Assembly (NCBI RefSeq): GCF_900105385.1
Contig: NZ_LT629772.1
Coordinates: 4,402,001 to 4,466,000 of the forward strand
Length of the DNA: 64,000 bases
Direction: 5' to 3'
Source of the DNA: Microlunatus soli
Lineage (GTDB): Bacteria > Actinomycetota > Actinomycetes > Propionibacteriales > Propionibacteriaceae
The notes under the pieces are model-generated. The model ran no database searches and was not told the DNA's origin. It saw only the letters and a program-made list of their open reading frames with translations. Shown here one piece after another: positions 24,806 to 33,253 of the stretch. The position numbers and the translations under genes were made by a program. How positions within the stretch are numbered: the stretch's first letter is position 1; every line of letters starts with the position of its first letter.

Positions 24806-26039
24806 GACCGCTGGTGTCGCCGCGGGCGATCTGGCCGAACATGTCCTTGGCCTCCTTGTCGTCCCACAGCACCGACGACCCGGCAGAGGTGGACGCGTCC
24901 GGGTTCGAGATCGGCACCGTCAGGGTCAGGCCGCCGCTGCTGGACACCTTGCCCATCGCCAGGCCCATCCGCAGCATCGCGAACATCGACGTGTTCTCGC
25001 CGACCGCCAGCGAATCGGTGCCGGCGTTGGCCAGCTTCCAGTAGCGGACCGGATTCAGCACGCTGGCCGGCGATGCCGCCTTGCTCGCCATCGCGCTGAC
25101 CATCTGACGCTGCCGCTTCACCCGGCCCAGGTCGCCCTCGGCGTCGGCCTTGCGCATCCGGACGTAGCCGAGCGCGTTCTTGCCCTCGAGGTTCTGGCAG
25201 CCGGCCTTCAGGTTGATGTGGCTGTCCTTGTCCTTGATCGGCTTCTTCAGGCAGACCTCGACGCCGCCGATCGCGTCGATCACATTGACGAACCCGGCGA
25301 AGCCGACCTCGACGTACTCGTCGATCCGCAGCCCGGTGTTCTGCTCCACGGTCTTGGTCAGCAGCTTCGGGCCGCCGAAGGAGTAGGCGGCGTTCAGCTT
25401 GTTCGATCCGTGCCCGGGGATCTCCAGGAACGAGTCCCGGGGGAGCGAGATCAATGCCGGCTCGCCGCCCGGCGGGACATACAGGATCATCATCGTGTCG
25501 GTCCGCCCGCCCGCCGACGACCCGGTGCCGAGCTTCTTCTTCTCAGCCTTGGTCAGCCCGGACCGGGAGTCGCTGCCGACCAGCAGGTAGGTCGTCCCGG
25601 GCTGGTCGTCCGGCCGGTCGCCGCTCGGCTCGTAGGCGACCCGGTCGACGTGGCTCCAGGCATAGATCGGCACCGCGATCAGCCAGACGATGAGGGCCAG
25701 CACCAGGATGCCGACGACCGCGAGCACCTTGCGGCCCGGCCGCTTGGGTGGCCGCGGCTTGACCGGGCGCGCTGCCGCCGGCGGTGACTGCGGCGGCTGT
25801 CCGGAGCCACCCTGCTGGTCGCCCCAATCCGGTTGATCCGATCGGCGCCGCTGGTCGGGAGCGCCCTGCTGGTCCGCCCAGCTCTGCCGCGGCGGCTGCT
25901 GTGGACGGTCGGGCCGGCCGCCCGCAGGCGGGACGTCGCTGGCCGGCAGCACCCGGGTAGGCTCCGGCTCCGGCTCGGATCCAGGCTTCTTGTCGCGCTG
26001 ATAGAGCCAGTCGAGGTCGTCGTCGTGACCGGGTGCCAT
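24786..26039 (-). CDS. LytR-CpsA-Psr (LCP) family cell-wall glycopolymer ligase
   Basis: The 417-residue type II membrane protein starts at MAPGHDDDLDWLYQ; about 100 residues of Pro/Gln/Arg-rich cytoplasmic tail precede one membrane helix (VLAVVGILVLALIVWLIAVP). The outer LCP domain shows TYLLVGSDSRSGL, GGRTDTMMILYVP, SLPRDSFLEIPGHG, KLNAAYSFGGPKLLTKTVE and FAGFVNVIDAIGGV, including the Arg/Asp residues that bind the pyrophosphate lipid. LCP enzymes transfer lipid-linked polymers such as arabinogalactan or teichoic acid to peptidoglycan. Another LCP gene is divergent 290 bp away, and a glycosyltransferase follows that one, suggesting a wall-polymer locus. Confidence 0.92.
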   Translation of the reverse strand: MAPGHDDDLDWLYQRDKKPGSEPEPEPTRVLPASDVPPAGGRPDRPQQPPRQSWADQQGAPDQRRRSDQPDWGDQQGGSGQPPQSPPAAARPVKPRPPKRPGRKVLAVVGILVLALIVWLIAVPIYAWSHVDRVAYEPSGDRPDDQPGTTYLLVGSDSRSGLTKAEKKKLGTGSSAGGRTDTMMILYVPPGGEPALISLPRDSFLEIPGHGSNKLNAAYSFGGPKLLTKTVEQNTGLRIDEYVEVGFAGFVNVIDAIGGVEVCLKKPIKDKDSHINLKAGCQNLEGKNALGYVRMRKADAEGDLGRVKRQRQMVSAMASKAASPASVLNPVRYWKLANAGTDSLAVGENTSMFAMLRMGLAMGKVSSSGGLTLTVPISNPDASTSAGSSVLWDDKEAKDMFGQIARGDTSGLKQYLK

Positions 26040-26329
26040 GAGCCCCAACGTACCGGCGGATCCTGAACAGAGCGTGATGGCCCGATAAGCGCGTCGCCGA
26101 TGATCATCGGCGACCAATCGGTGTTGTCCGGCGTGGCGGACGCGCCGAGTACGCCTCCGGTCGCGATACTGGGAGCCATCCGGATGCAGGCCGACCGAGC
26201 GGGTCTGCGTACGGATACCTTCCCCAGAACACGGCGCCGGACAACTCGAACATCCACCCAGCTGCGCAGCCTCCGCTGCCGGTCGGTGCTGTTCGCCGAC
26301 TCCGGGCGTCCGATACGAAAGGCCCGCCG
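26040..26329. other. 290-bp divergent spacer between two LCP genes
   Basis: No gene is seen. The spacer must hold promoters for both LCP genes, but I could not pick a convincing -35/-10 pair for either. It contains a TGATCA palindrome at about 26100. Confidence 0.4.
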
Positions 26330-27955
26330 GTGACCTCAGCCACGCTGCCGCCCCGCCGAGACCCCTCGACCACCGACCCTGAACGTTCGCCAGCGGTTTC
26401 GGTACAGCGGCGCAGCGAGACGATCAAGCTGAGACGGGGCCTGACCTTTCTGTTCATGACGCTGGTGCTGCCCGGGTCCGCCCAGATGGCCGCCGGCAAC
26501 AAACGGGTCGGCCGGATCGCGCTGCGCACCTGGGCGGTGCTGGTCGGACTGGTGCTGGTGTCGGCCCTGTTGGCGCTGATCTGGCGGGGCGCGTTCATCA
26601 CCCTGTTCTCCAGTTCGGTGCCGCTGCGGATGCTGCAGGGCGTGCTGGTGCTGGTCGGGATCTGTTGGGCGTTGCTGATGATCGACGCCTGGCGGATCAG
26701 TCGGCCGCCCGAGTTGGCCCGCAACCACCGGCTCGGATTCGCGATGCTCAGTACGGCACTGGTCTTCCTGGTCACCGGCGCGATGTTCGCCAGCGCGTCG
26801 ATCGTGTCGTCCCAACGCGACTTCATGGCCTCGGTGTTCGCCGGCGGCGGCGACAGTGCGGTCAAGGCCGGTCGCATCAACGTCTTGTTGCTCGGCGGCG
26901 ACGCCGGCAAGGACCGGGTCGGGCTGCGGCCGGACAGCATGACGGTCGCCAGCATCGACGTCGAGTCCGGTCGCACGGTGCTGTTCAGCCTGCCGCGGAA
27001 CATGGAGGACGTTCCGTTCCCGGATTCCTCGCCGTTGCACAAGAAATTCCCCGACGGCTACGGCTGTGCCGATCACACCTGCATGCTGAACGCGGTCTAC
27101 ACCTACGCCATGCAGCACAAGGACCTCTATCCCGGAGTGCGCAATCCGGGCGCCCAGGCCACCAAGGAAGCCGCCGAAGGTGCGACCGGACTGAAGATCA
27201 ACTACTACGCGATGGTCGACCTGAAGGGCTTCCAGAAGTTGATCGACGCCGTCGGCGGCGTGACGCTGACCGTCAACTCGCGGCTGCCGATCGGCGGCCA
27301 GACGCCGGGGGAGAAGGTCAAGCACTACATCGAACCGGGCAAGCAGCACATGGACGGCTACCACGCGCTGTGGTACGCCCGGTCCCGGCACGCCGACTCC
27401 GACTACGCCCGGATGGCCCGCCAGAAGTGCGTGATGAACGCAATGCTCAACCAGCTCGATCCGGTGACGGTGTTGACCAAGTTCAACAACATCGCCAAGG
27501 CGGGCAAGCAGGTGATGGAGACCGATGTGCCGCCGTCGGAGATCAACCGACTGATCGAGCTGGCGCAGCAGGCCAAGAAGACCAAGATCGCCAGCGTCTC
27601 CTTCGTACCCCCGCTGGTCTATCCGGGCAGCCCGGATTTCGCGGCGATGCACCGGATCACCGCTGAGTCGGTCGACAAGGCGACCGATGAGGGCGCGGCG
27701 AAGGCCAAGGCCGAGAAGCAAGCCAAGAAGAAGGCAGCGCAGGAAGCCAAGGAGCGGGCCAAGCAACAAGGGCAAGAGGGACAACAGCAAGAGGGGCAAC
27801 AGCAGAAGGGCGATTCCTCGGGCACCGACACGACTGACGCTCCGAAGTCCACCGACGCGCAGCCCACCGACAGCGGTGCGAGCTCGCCGGCGTCCAAGAA
27901 GGACGCGCCCAAGAAGGAAGCAGGGGCGGAACTGGACTCGGTCTGCTCGGCCTGA
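26330..27955 (+). CDS. LCP family protein with four membrane helices and a Gln/Lys-rich tail
   Basis: This 541-residue member differs from the neighbouring one. An N-terminal cytoplasmic part is followed by four membrane helices (about 37-58, 64-90, 101-122 and 137-158), then the LCP domain (about 178-440): INVLLLGGDAGKDRVGLRPD, FSLPRNMEDVPFP, LNAVYTYAMQHKDL, GLKINYYAMVDLKGFQKLID and HALWYARSRHADSDYARMARQ. The final ~90 residues are low-complexity Lys/Ala/Gln then Ser/Asp/Pro, probably disordered in the wall. The GTG start is preceded by CCGCCGG. The LCP domain keeps the Arg and Asp positions needed to bind polyprenyl pyrophosphate. The multi-TM form is common in actinobacteria. Confidence 0.9.
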   Translation: MTSATLPPRRDPSTTDPERSPAVSVQRRSETIKLRRGLTFLFMTLVLPGSAQMAAGNKRVGRIALRTWAVLVGLVLVSALLALIWRGAFITLFSSSVPLRMLQGVLVLVGICWALLMIDAWRISRPPELARNHRLGFAMLSTALVFLVTGAMFASASIVSSQRDFMASVFAGGGDSAVKAGRINVLLLGGDAGKDRVGLRPDSMTVASIDVESGRTVLFSLPRNMEDVPFPDSSPLHKKFPDGYGCADHTCMLNAVYTYAMQHKDLYPGVRNPGAQATKEAAEGATGLKINYYAMVDLKGFQKLIDAVGGVTLTVNSRLPIGGQTPGEKVKHYIEPGKQHMDGYHALWYARSRHADSDYARMARQKCVMNAMLNQLDPVTVLTKFNNIAKAGKQVMETDVPPSEINRLIELAQQAKKTKIASVSFVPPLVYPGSPDFAAMHRITAESVDKATDEGAAKAKAEKQAKKKAAQEAKERAKQQGQEGQQQEGQQQKGDSSGTDTTDAPKSTDAQPTDSGASSPASKKDAPKKEAGAELDSVCSA

Positions 27956-27978
27956 TGATCGTGATCCCGGACGCCTGA

Positions 27979-27984
27979 CACAAT
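27979..27984 (+). promoter_or_regulatory. -10-like box for the ExoA-like glycosyltransferase gene
   Basis: CACAAT lies 7 nt before GTG 27992, with a spacer (GGCGCCC) nearly identical to that before the gene at 18385. This supports GTG 27992 rather than ATG 27983 as the start. Confidence 0.35.
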
Positions 27985-27991
27985 GGCGCCC

Positions 27992-29017
27992 GTGCTCATC
28001 GACTATCCGGGTGTCTCGGTCGTGATGCCGATCCTGAACGAGGAACGTCATCTCGCCGCCGCCGTCCGCCGCATCCTTGATCAGGAATACTCCGGTGACC
28101 TGCAGGTGATCATGGCGGTCGGGCCGAGCCATGATCGGACCGAGGCGATCGCCGCGGAGCTGGCGGCGGCCGATGATCGCTTGCAGGTGGTCCGCAACCC
28201 GACGGGCCGGACGCCCAGCGGGCTCAACCTGGCGATCGCCGCCGCCGAGCACGACATCGTGGTCCGGGTGGACGGGCACGGCGAGCTGACCGCCGGCTAC
28301 ATCAAGCGGGCCGTCGAACTGCTCGACGAGACCGGAGCGGCCAATGTCGGCGGCGTGATGGATGCCCAGGGCCGGACCCCGCTGGAGGAGGCGGTCGCCT
28401 ACGCCTACACCTCGCGACTGGGGCTCGGTGGCTCGAAGTTCCATCTGGAGGACTCGCCGGCCGGACCGGCCGACACGGTCTATCTCGGTGTGTTCCGCAA
28501 GCAGGCGCTGCTGGCCGTCGGCGGCTTCGACGAGAGCATGCACCGGGCCCAGGACTGGGAGCTGAACTATCAGCTCCGCAAAGCCGGCGAGTTGATCTGG
28601 TTCTCGCCCGACCTGAAGGTCACCTATCGGCCCCGGTCCAGTTACCGCGCGCTGGCCGCACAGTATCTGCAGACCGGCCGGTGGCGCCGCGAGGTGGTCC
28701 GCCGGCACCCGGACACCGCCGGGCTGCGCTATCTCGCACCGCCGCTCACCGTGCTCGGTATCGGCGTCGGAACGGCCGGTGGCGTGGTCGGGCTGCTGAC
28801 CGATAAGTTGATCTTGAAGCTCGGCTGGCTGGCGCCGCTCGGGTACGCGTTGTTGATCATGGTCGGGACGCTGGCCGCGCGCGATCTCAGCCCGCAGGCC
28901 AGGTTGCGGTTGCCGCTGGTGTTGGCCGTGATGCATCTGACCTGGGGAACGGGATTCCTGCTCGGGTTGGATCATCGTCCGGCCTCGAGTCGCGGCGGCC
29001 CGGACATGACGTCCTGA
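27992..29017 (+). CDS. ExoA-like family 2 glycosyltransferase with C-terminal membrane helices
   Basis: The product (341 residues from GTG; 344 if ATG 27983 is used) has a GT-A nucleotide-sugar domain: VSVVMPILNEERHL, then RNPTGRTPSGLNLAIAAA, IVVRVDGHGELTAGY with the metal-binding acidic motif, and GGFDESMHRAQDWELNYQLR. Two or three membrane helices (about 235-315) end the protein. This layout resembles ExoA of succinoglycan synthesis and other inverting GT2 enzymes that act on lipid-linked sugars at the membrane. It follows an LCP gene by 36 bp, so the product may build the polymer that LCP transfers. Sugar specificity is unknown. Confidence 0.85.
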   Translation: MLIDYPGVSVVMPILNEERHLAAAVRRILDQEYSGDLQVIMAVGPSHDRTEAIAAELAAADDRLQVVRNPTGRTPSGLNLAIAAAEHDIVVRVDGHGELTAGYIKRAVELLDETGAANVGGVMDAQGRTPLEEAVAYAYTSRLGLGGSKFHLEDSPAGPADTVYLGVFRKQALLAVGGFDESMHRAQDWELNYQLRKAGELIWFSPDLKVTYRPRSSYRALAAQYLQTGRWRREVVRRHPDTAGLRYLAPPLTVLGIGVGTAGGVVGLLTDKLILKLGWLAPLGYALLIMVGTLAARDLSPQARLRLPLVLAVMHLTWGTGFLLGLDHRPASSRGGPDMTS

Positions 29018-29093
29018 CACGTTCCGCACAGCAGGCGGACAGCAGCGCTGCCTACCTTCGGTGTCCATCGCCAGGCAACCGAAGGAGATGATC

Positions 29094-30044
29094 ATGCCGA
29101 TCCCGGATCGTACGGAACGCAGCTATCAGGGCAGACGACTGCCGCGCCAGGACGAGGAACTCGTCGACCAGGGGCTGAGCTTCGACGTCGGCACCCTGCT
29201 CAACCGGCGCCGTGTGCTGGCGCTCTTCGGCACCGGCGCCGCCGTCGCCGGTTTGGCCGCCTGCGGTGCCTCCGACGGAGCGGTCGCCGACGCCGCCACC
29301 AACGGATCGTCGACGATGACCGAGATCCCGGACGAGACCGCCGGGCCGTATCCCGGTGACGGCTCCAACGGGCCGGACGTGCTGGAGGAGAGCGGCATCG
29401 TCCGCAGTGACATCCGCTCCAGCTTCGGGACCGGTAGTGCCACCGCCGAGGGCGTGCCGATGACGCTGCAGTTGACCATCCTCGACATGACGTCACAGGA
29501 CGCCCCGTTCGAGGGGGTCGCGGTCTACGTCTGGCACTGCGATCGGGACGGCCAGTATTCGATGTATGCCGACAACCTCACCGAGGAGAACTATCTGCGC
29601 GGCGTCCAGCTCGCCGACGCCGACGGCAGGGTGACCTTCACCAGCATCTTCCCGGCCTGCTATTCGGGTCGCTGGCCGCACATCCACTTCGAGGTCTACC
29701 CGGACGCCGACAGCATCACCGACGCCGGCAAGGCGATCGCAACTTCCCAGGTCGCGCTGCCGCAGAAGGCCTGCGATCGGGTCTACGCCGAAGCCGGCTA
29801 CGAACAGTCGGTGACCAACCTGAAGCAGGTCTCGCTGGACAACGACAACGTGTTCGGTGACGACGGCGGTCAGCATCAACTCGGCAAGGTCACCGGCAGT
29901 ATCAAGAAGGGGCTGAAGGTCACCCTCGACGTACCGGTGGACACCAGCACCGAACCGACCGGCGGCGACGCACCCGGCGGTGCTGGACAACCGCCGAGCG
30001 GCGCTGCCCCGAGCGGCGCGCCGACTGCCGACGCGACCCGTTGA
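29094..30044 (+). CDS. Secreted Tat lipoprotein intradiol ring-cleavage dioxygenase-like protein
   Basis: The 316-residue product starts at the ATG 6 nt after GAAGGAG. A twin-arginine motif (NRRRVLALFGTG) precedes a lipobox (AGLAAC, Cys57), so it is exported folded and lipid-anchored. The body is the beta-sandwich of catechol/protocatechuate 3,4-dioxygenases: DETAGPYPGD, AVYVWHCDRDGQYSMY, and SGRWPHIHFEVYPD, where Y190, H196 and H198 are probable Fe(III) ligands. Known extracellular actinobacterial relatives cleave catechols from plant material. The C terminus is a Pro/Gly/Ala-rich wall-type tail. The stop overlaps the next gene's TTG start. The substrate is inferred. Confidence 0.83.
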   Translation: MPIPDRTERSYQGRRLPRQDEELVDQGLSFDVGTLLNRRRVLALFGTGAAVAGLAACGASDGAVADAATNGSSTMTEIPDETAGPYPGDGSNGPDVLEESGIVRSDIRSSFGTGSATAEGVPMTLQLTILDMTSQDAPFEGVAVYVWHCDRDGQYSMYADNLTEENYLRGVQLADADGRVTFTSIFPACYSGRWPHIHFEVYPDADSITDAGKAIATSQVALPQKACDRVYAEAGYEQSVTNLKQVSLDNDNVFGDDGGQHQLGKVTGSIKKGLKVTLDVPVDTSTEPTGGDAPGGAGQPPSGAAPSGAPTADATR

Positions 30045-30484
30045 CCCCGCCGGAGACACAGCACCGGCCGTTCGGGCTGTCGATCAGTCAGACGGTCGGC
30101 GGCGCTCTTGCCGCCATGGTGGCCGCCGCCCTCGGTACCCGGCTCGGGGTGAGCGGCACCGTCGTGGGTGCGGCGCTGGTCAGTGCCGCCACCGCCGTCC
30201 TCGGCGCGATCTTCACCAGCTCGATCCGGCGTACGACGCCGGGCCGTGCATCGCAAGGATCGTCCGGGCAGGCATCCGGACGGTTCCCGGTCCAGCACGC
30301 GCCGGCCCAGCACGTACGCCGGTCGGTGTTCGTGGTCGTCCTGATCGGCGTGGTCGGCCTGATGCTCGCTCTCGGCGGTGTGCTCGGCCTGCAGCTGGCC
30401 GAGAATCTCGCGCCCTATACCGATGCCTCGGTCCTGAAGCGGTATCTGCGGCGACTGATCAGCTGGGTCGCAGGTCGGATCTGA
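30041..30484 (+). CDS. Small two-TM membrane protein of unknown function
   Basis: The 147-residue product begins with TTG in the stop of the dioxygenase gene (TTGA). It has a hydrophobic Ala/Val/Gly-rich helix pair in residues ~12-56, a hydrophilic loop rich in Gln/Ser/Arg (~57-90) and another strongly hydrophobic helix (SVFVVVLIGVVGLMLALGGV) near 92-118, then an amphipathic basic tail. I do not recognise a family. The coupling suggests a membrane partner for the lipoprotein dioxygenase, but this is only context. The TTG start is weak evidence and the true start could be a few codons downstream. Confidence 0.6.
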   Translation: MTPPETQHRPFGLSISQTVGGALAAMVAAALGTRLGVSGTVVGAALVSAATAVLGAIFTSSIRRTTPGRASQGSSGQASGRFPVQHAPAQHVRRSVFVVVLIGVVGLMLALGGVLGLQLAENLAPYTDASVLKRYLRRLISWVAGRI

Positions 30485-30487
30485 TGA

Positions 30488-31258
30488 TCATGGAGCCAGC
30501 GAAACCTCGAGTGAGTAGTGCGAGGCGCGGTAGACGTGTTGACCGATCTCGACCAGCCGGCCGGTGTCGTCGTAGACCACCCGCAGTGCGGTCAGGCAAG
30601 CGGCCGGCTGCGGTTCGTCGAGCAGGTCGGCCTCGTCGGGCGTCATCAATCGGGCGCCGACGGTCTGGTGGGCGACCTTCAGGTTGATCCCGCGGGACCG
30701 CAGCGCGGCGTACAGGCCGGTGGTCCGTAGATCGGCCTCGGTGAGGCCGATGGTGGCCGGCAGATGATTGGTCAGGATCGCCAGCGGTACGCCGTCGGCT
30801 ATCCGCAGCCGCCGGACCCGGAGGTATTCGGCGGACTCGTCGAGCTCGCCGGATGACTCCAGCAGGGGAGTCAGGATCTCGTCGTCGGCCGGGCCGACCT
30901 CGAAGCTCAACAGCCGGGTCTGCGGTCGGCGGCCGGATCGTTCCAGATCGTCGTACAGGCTGGACAATCGGGTCTCCCGGTTGATCCGGGCACTGAGCAC
31001 CTGGGTGCCGACCCCGCGTTTGCGGACCACCAGCCCTTTGCGGGCCAGCTCGCCGATCGCCTGCCGGGCGGTCGGCCGCGCCAACCCGAGCCGGGTCGTC
31101 ATCGCCAACTCGTTCTCCAGCCGGTCACCGGGCAGCAGTTCGCCGGACAGGATGGCGGCCTCGATCGTCTGCGCGAGCTGGTGATACAACGGCACCGGGC
31201 TGGACCGGTCCAAGGCGATCTCGAGCTGCTTGGGTGCAGCGTCGGCGGAGTCGACCAT
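30488..31258 (-). CDS. GntR/HutC-family transcriptional regulator of the inositol genes
   Basis: The 256-residue product has an N-terminal winged HTH (about 17-85: VPLYHQLAQTIEAAILSGEL, LPGDRLENELAMTTRLGLAR, PTARQAIGELARKGLVVRKR) and a C-terminal UTRA effector domain (about 105-250: EYLRVRRLRIADGVPLAI, HQTVGARLMTPDEADLL). It is divergent from the inositol operon, with a perfect 14-bp palindrome between them, so it most likely represses both until an inositol-derived ligand binds. It converges with the small membrane protein gene, leaving a 3-bp gap. Confidence 0.9.
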   Translation of the reverse strand: MVDSADAAPKQLEIALDRSSPVPLYHQLAQTIEAAILSGELLPGDRLENELAMTTRLGLARPTARQAIGELARKGLVVRKRGVGTQVLSARINRETRLSSLYDDLERSGRRPQTRLLSFEVGPADDEILTPLLESSGELDESAEYLRVRRLRIADGVPLAILTNHLPATIGLTEADLRTTGLYAALRSRGINLKVAHQTVGARLMTPDEADLLDEPQPAACLTALRVVYDDTGRLVEIGQHVYRASHYSLEVSLAP

Positions 31259-31293
31259 GCCGTCACCCTAACGTCGCCGAGGCGCTTTGACTA

Positions 31294-31307
31294 TTTGTCT
31301 GGACAAA
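31294..31307. promoter_or_regulatory. Operator palindrome in the iol intergenic region
   Basis: TTTGTC-TG-GACAAA is a perfect 6-bp inverted repeat centred between the GntR regulator (start 31258) and iolC (start 31347), about 37-40 bp from each start. Spacing and form fit a GntR/HutC operator that could act on both promoters. A second half-site (GACTATTTG) overlaps its left side. Confidence 0.6.
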
Positions 31308-31346
31308 GCTTGACCAACCCTCCGGTGGGCTGATTGGCTGTCGGTC

Positions 31347-32354
31347 ATGGAATCGCAGCCGCCGCTGGACGTGCTCACCTTCGGCCGCGCGGGGGTGGAC
31401 ATCTACCCCGACCAGATCGGTGTCGGACTGGAGGACGTCACCTCGTTCGGGAAGTATCTCGGTGGCACCACAGCCAACGTCGCGGTGGCTGCTGCTCGGC
31501 TGGGTAGCCGGTCAGCGATCATCACCGGAGTCGGCGACGACCCGTTCGGGCGCTACGTACGGCGCGAGTTCGGTCGACTCGGGGTCAGCGACCGACACAT
31601 CGTCACCAACCACGAGTACGCGACGCCGGTCACCTTCTGTGAGATCTTCCCGCCCGACGACTTTCCGCTGTGGTTCTACCGCAAGCCGACCGCCCCCGAC
31701 CTGCAGGTCCGACCCGACGACATCGACTTCGACGCCGTCCGGGCCACCAATCTGATGTGGATGTCGGTCACCGGACTCAGCGAGGAGCCCAGCCGGGCAT
31801 CGCACTTCGCGGTACTCCAGGCCCGGGCCCGCAAGAGCTTCACGGTGATCGATCTGGACTATCGCCCGATGTTCTGGGACACGCCCGAGGCGGCCCGGGA
31901 GCAGATCGCCGCGGTGCTGCCGCAGGTCACGGTGGCCGTCGGCAACCGGGAGGAGTGTGAGGTCGCGGTCGGCGAGACCGACCCGGAGAAGGCCGCGGAC
32001 GCGCTGCTGGACGCCGGGGTCGAGTTGGCGATCGTCAAACAGGGACCGAAGGGCGTGCTGGCCAAGACCCGGACCGAACGGGTGGTGTCGCCGCCGATCA
32101 TGATCAAACCGGTCAACGGACTCGGGGCCGGCGACGGCTTCGGTGGCTCGCTGGCCCACGGACTGCTGGCCGGCTGGCCGCTGGCCAAGGTCCTCGAACG
32201 GGCCAACGCCGCCGGCGCGATCGTCGCCTCCCGGCTGGAATGCTCGACCGCGATGCCGACCGCGACCGAGATCGACACCCTGCTCGGTGGTGGCAACCCG
32301 AACGAGGGCCGCAACGACCCGGCAGTGCAGACTCCCGTACAGAGTCGATCATGA
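31347..32354 (+). CDS. iolC: 5-dehydro-2-deoxygluconokinase (PfkB family)
   Basis: The 335-residue sugar kinase phosphorylates 5-dehydro-2-deoxy-D-gluconate in inositol catabolism. The PfkB signatures are GGTTANVAVAAARLGSRSAI near the N terminus and VNGLGAGDGFGGSLAHGLL with the catalytic Asp near residue 260. DFPLWFYRKPTAPDL fits the IolC subgroup. It opens the operon, directly after the operator region. Its stop overlaps the following aldolase-like gene (ATGA). The product would feed 5-dehydro-2-deoxy-6-phosphogluconate to an aldolase; no classical IolJ is in this operon, and the neighbour may do that job. Confidence 0.92.
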   Translation: MESQPPLDVLTFGRAGVDIYPDQIGVGLEDVTSFGKYLGGTTANVAVAAARLGSRSAIITGVGDDPFGRYVRREFGRLGVSDRHIVTNHEYATPVTFCEIFPPDDFPLWFYRKPTAPDLQVRPDDIDFDAVRATNLMWMSVTGLSEEPSRASHFAVLQARARKSFTVIDLDYRPMFWDTPEAAREQIAAVLPQVTVAVGNREECEVAVGETDPEKAADALLDAGVELAIVKQGPKGVLAKTRTERVVSPPIMIKPVNGLGAGDGFGGSLAHGLLAGWPLAKVLERANAAGAIVASRLECSTAMPTATEIDTLLGGGNPNEGRNDPAVQTPVQSRS

Positions 32355-33253
32355 TCGACACCACCGCGCTGACCGAGCTGCGGATCTCCGACCCCGGCAG
32401 GATCGGCCGCCTGCTGGCCGCGCGGACCAGCCCCGGCCTGCCGGCCGACGGCCGGCTGATGATCATCGCCTGTGACCATCCGGCGCGCGGATCGCTGTCG
32501 GCTCTCGGGCGTCCGACCGCGATGGCCGATCGCGGTGACCTGCTGGACCGGCTGGTCACCGCGCTGTCCCGGCCCGGAGTCGACGGCCTACTGGCCACGT
32601 CCGACATCATCGAGGACCTGCTGCTGCTCGGCGCCCTGGATGACAAGATCATCTTCGGCTCGATGAACCGGGGTGGACTGGCCGGTGCCAGCTTCGAAGC
32701 CGACGACCGGATGACCGGCTACGACGTCCGCGGAGTGCTGGAGGCCGGCCTGGACGGCGGCAAGATGCTGCTCCGGATCGTGCTCGACGACCCCGGTACG
32801 GTGTCCACCCTGCAGTCCTGCGCCGAGGCCGTGACCGAGCTCAACCGCAGCCGTCGGATCGCGGTCCTCGAACCGTTCCTGACCCGGCGCACGGATCAGA
32901 AGTTGACCAACGATCTGACCCCGGAGGCAGTGATCCGATCGGTCGCGATCGCCCAGGGGCTCGGCGCCTCCAGTGCCTACACCTGGCTCAAACTGCCGGT
33001 GGTCGACCGGATGGCCGAGGTGGCCGCGGCAACCACACTGCCGACCCTGCTGCTGGGCGGCGACCCGGTCGGGGATGCCGAGCAGACCTACGCCCAATGG
33101 CGGGACGCACTGGCGCTGCCGTCGATCCGCGGCCTGGTCGTCGGACGCAGCCTGCTGTATCCGCGGGACGACGATGTGACCGCCGCGGTGGACACCGCGG
33201 CGTCGATGGTGCATCAGCTGACATCCGTTGCACAGAAGGGGATTCCGGCATGA
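32351..33253 (+). CDS. Class I aldolase-like TIM-barrel protein (Cgl0159 family), probable IolJ replacement
   Basis: The 300-residue product is a beta/alpha-barrel related to DeoC/LacD aldolases: LMIIACDHPARGSLSALGRP at the N terminus, VDGLLATSDIIEDLL, GSMNRGGLAGASFEADDRMT, GGKMLLRIVLDDP with a candidate Schiff-base Lys, and SAYTWLKLPVVDRM with another. In Corynebacterium the corresponding gene (Cgl0159) also sits in the inositol operon. The expected step is cleavage of 5-dehydro-2-deoxy-6-phosphogluconate to dihydroxyacetone phosphate and malonate semialdehyde, which is inference. The start overlaps iolC and the stop overlaps iolB. Confidence 0.78.
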   Translation: MIDTTALTELRISDPGRIGRLLAARTSPGLPADGRLMIIACDHPARGSLSALGRPTAMADRGDLLDRLVTALSRPGVDGLLATSDIIEDLLLLGALDDKIIFGSMNRGGLAGASFEADDRMTGYDVRGVLEAGLDGGKMLLRIVLDDPGTVSTLQSCAEAVTELNRSRRIAVLEPFLTRRTDQKLTNDLTPEAVIRSVAIAQGLGASSAYTWLKLPVVDRMAEVAAATTLPTLLLGGDPVGDAEQTYAQWRDALALPSIRGLVVGRSLLYPRDDDVTAAVDTAASMVHQLTSVAQKGIPA

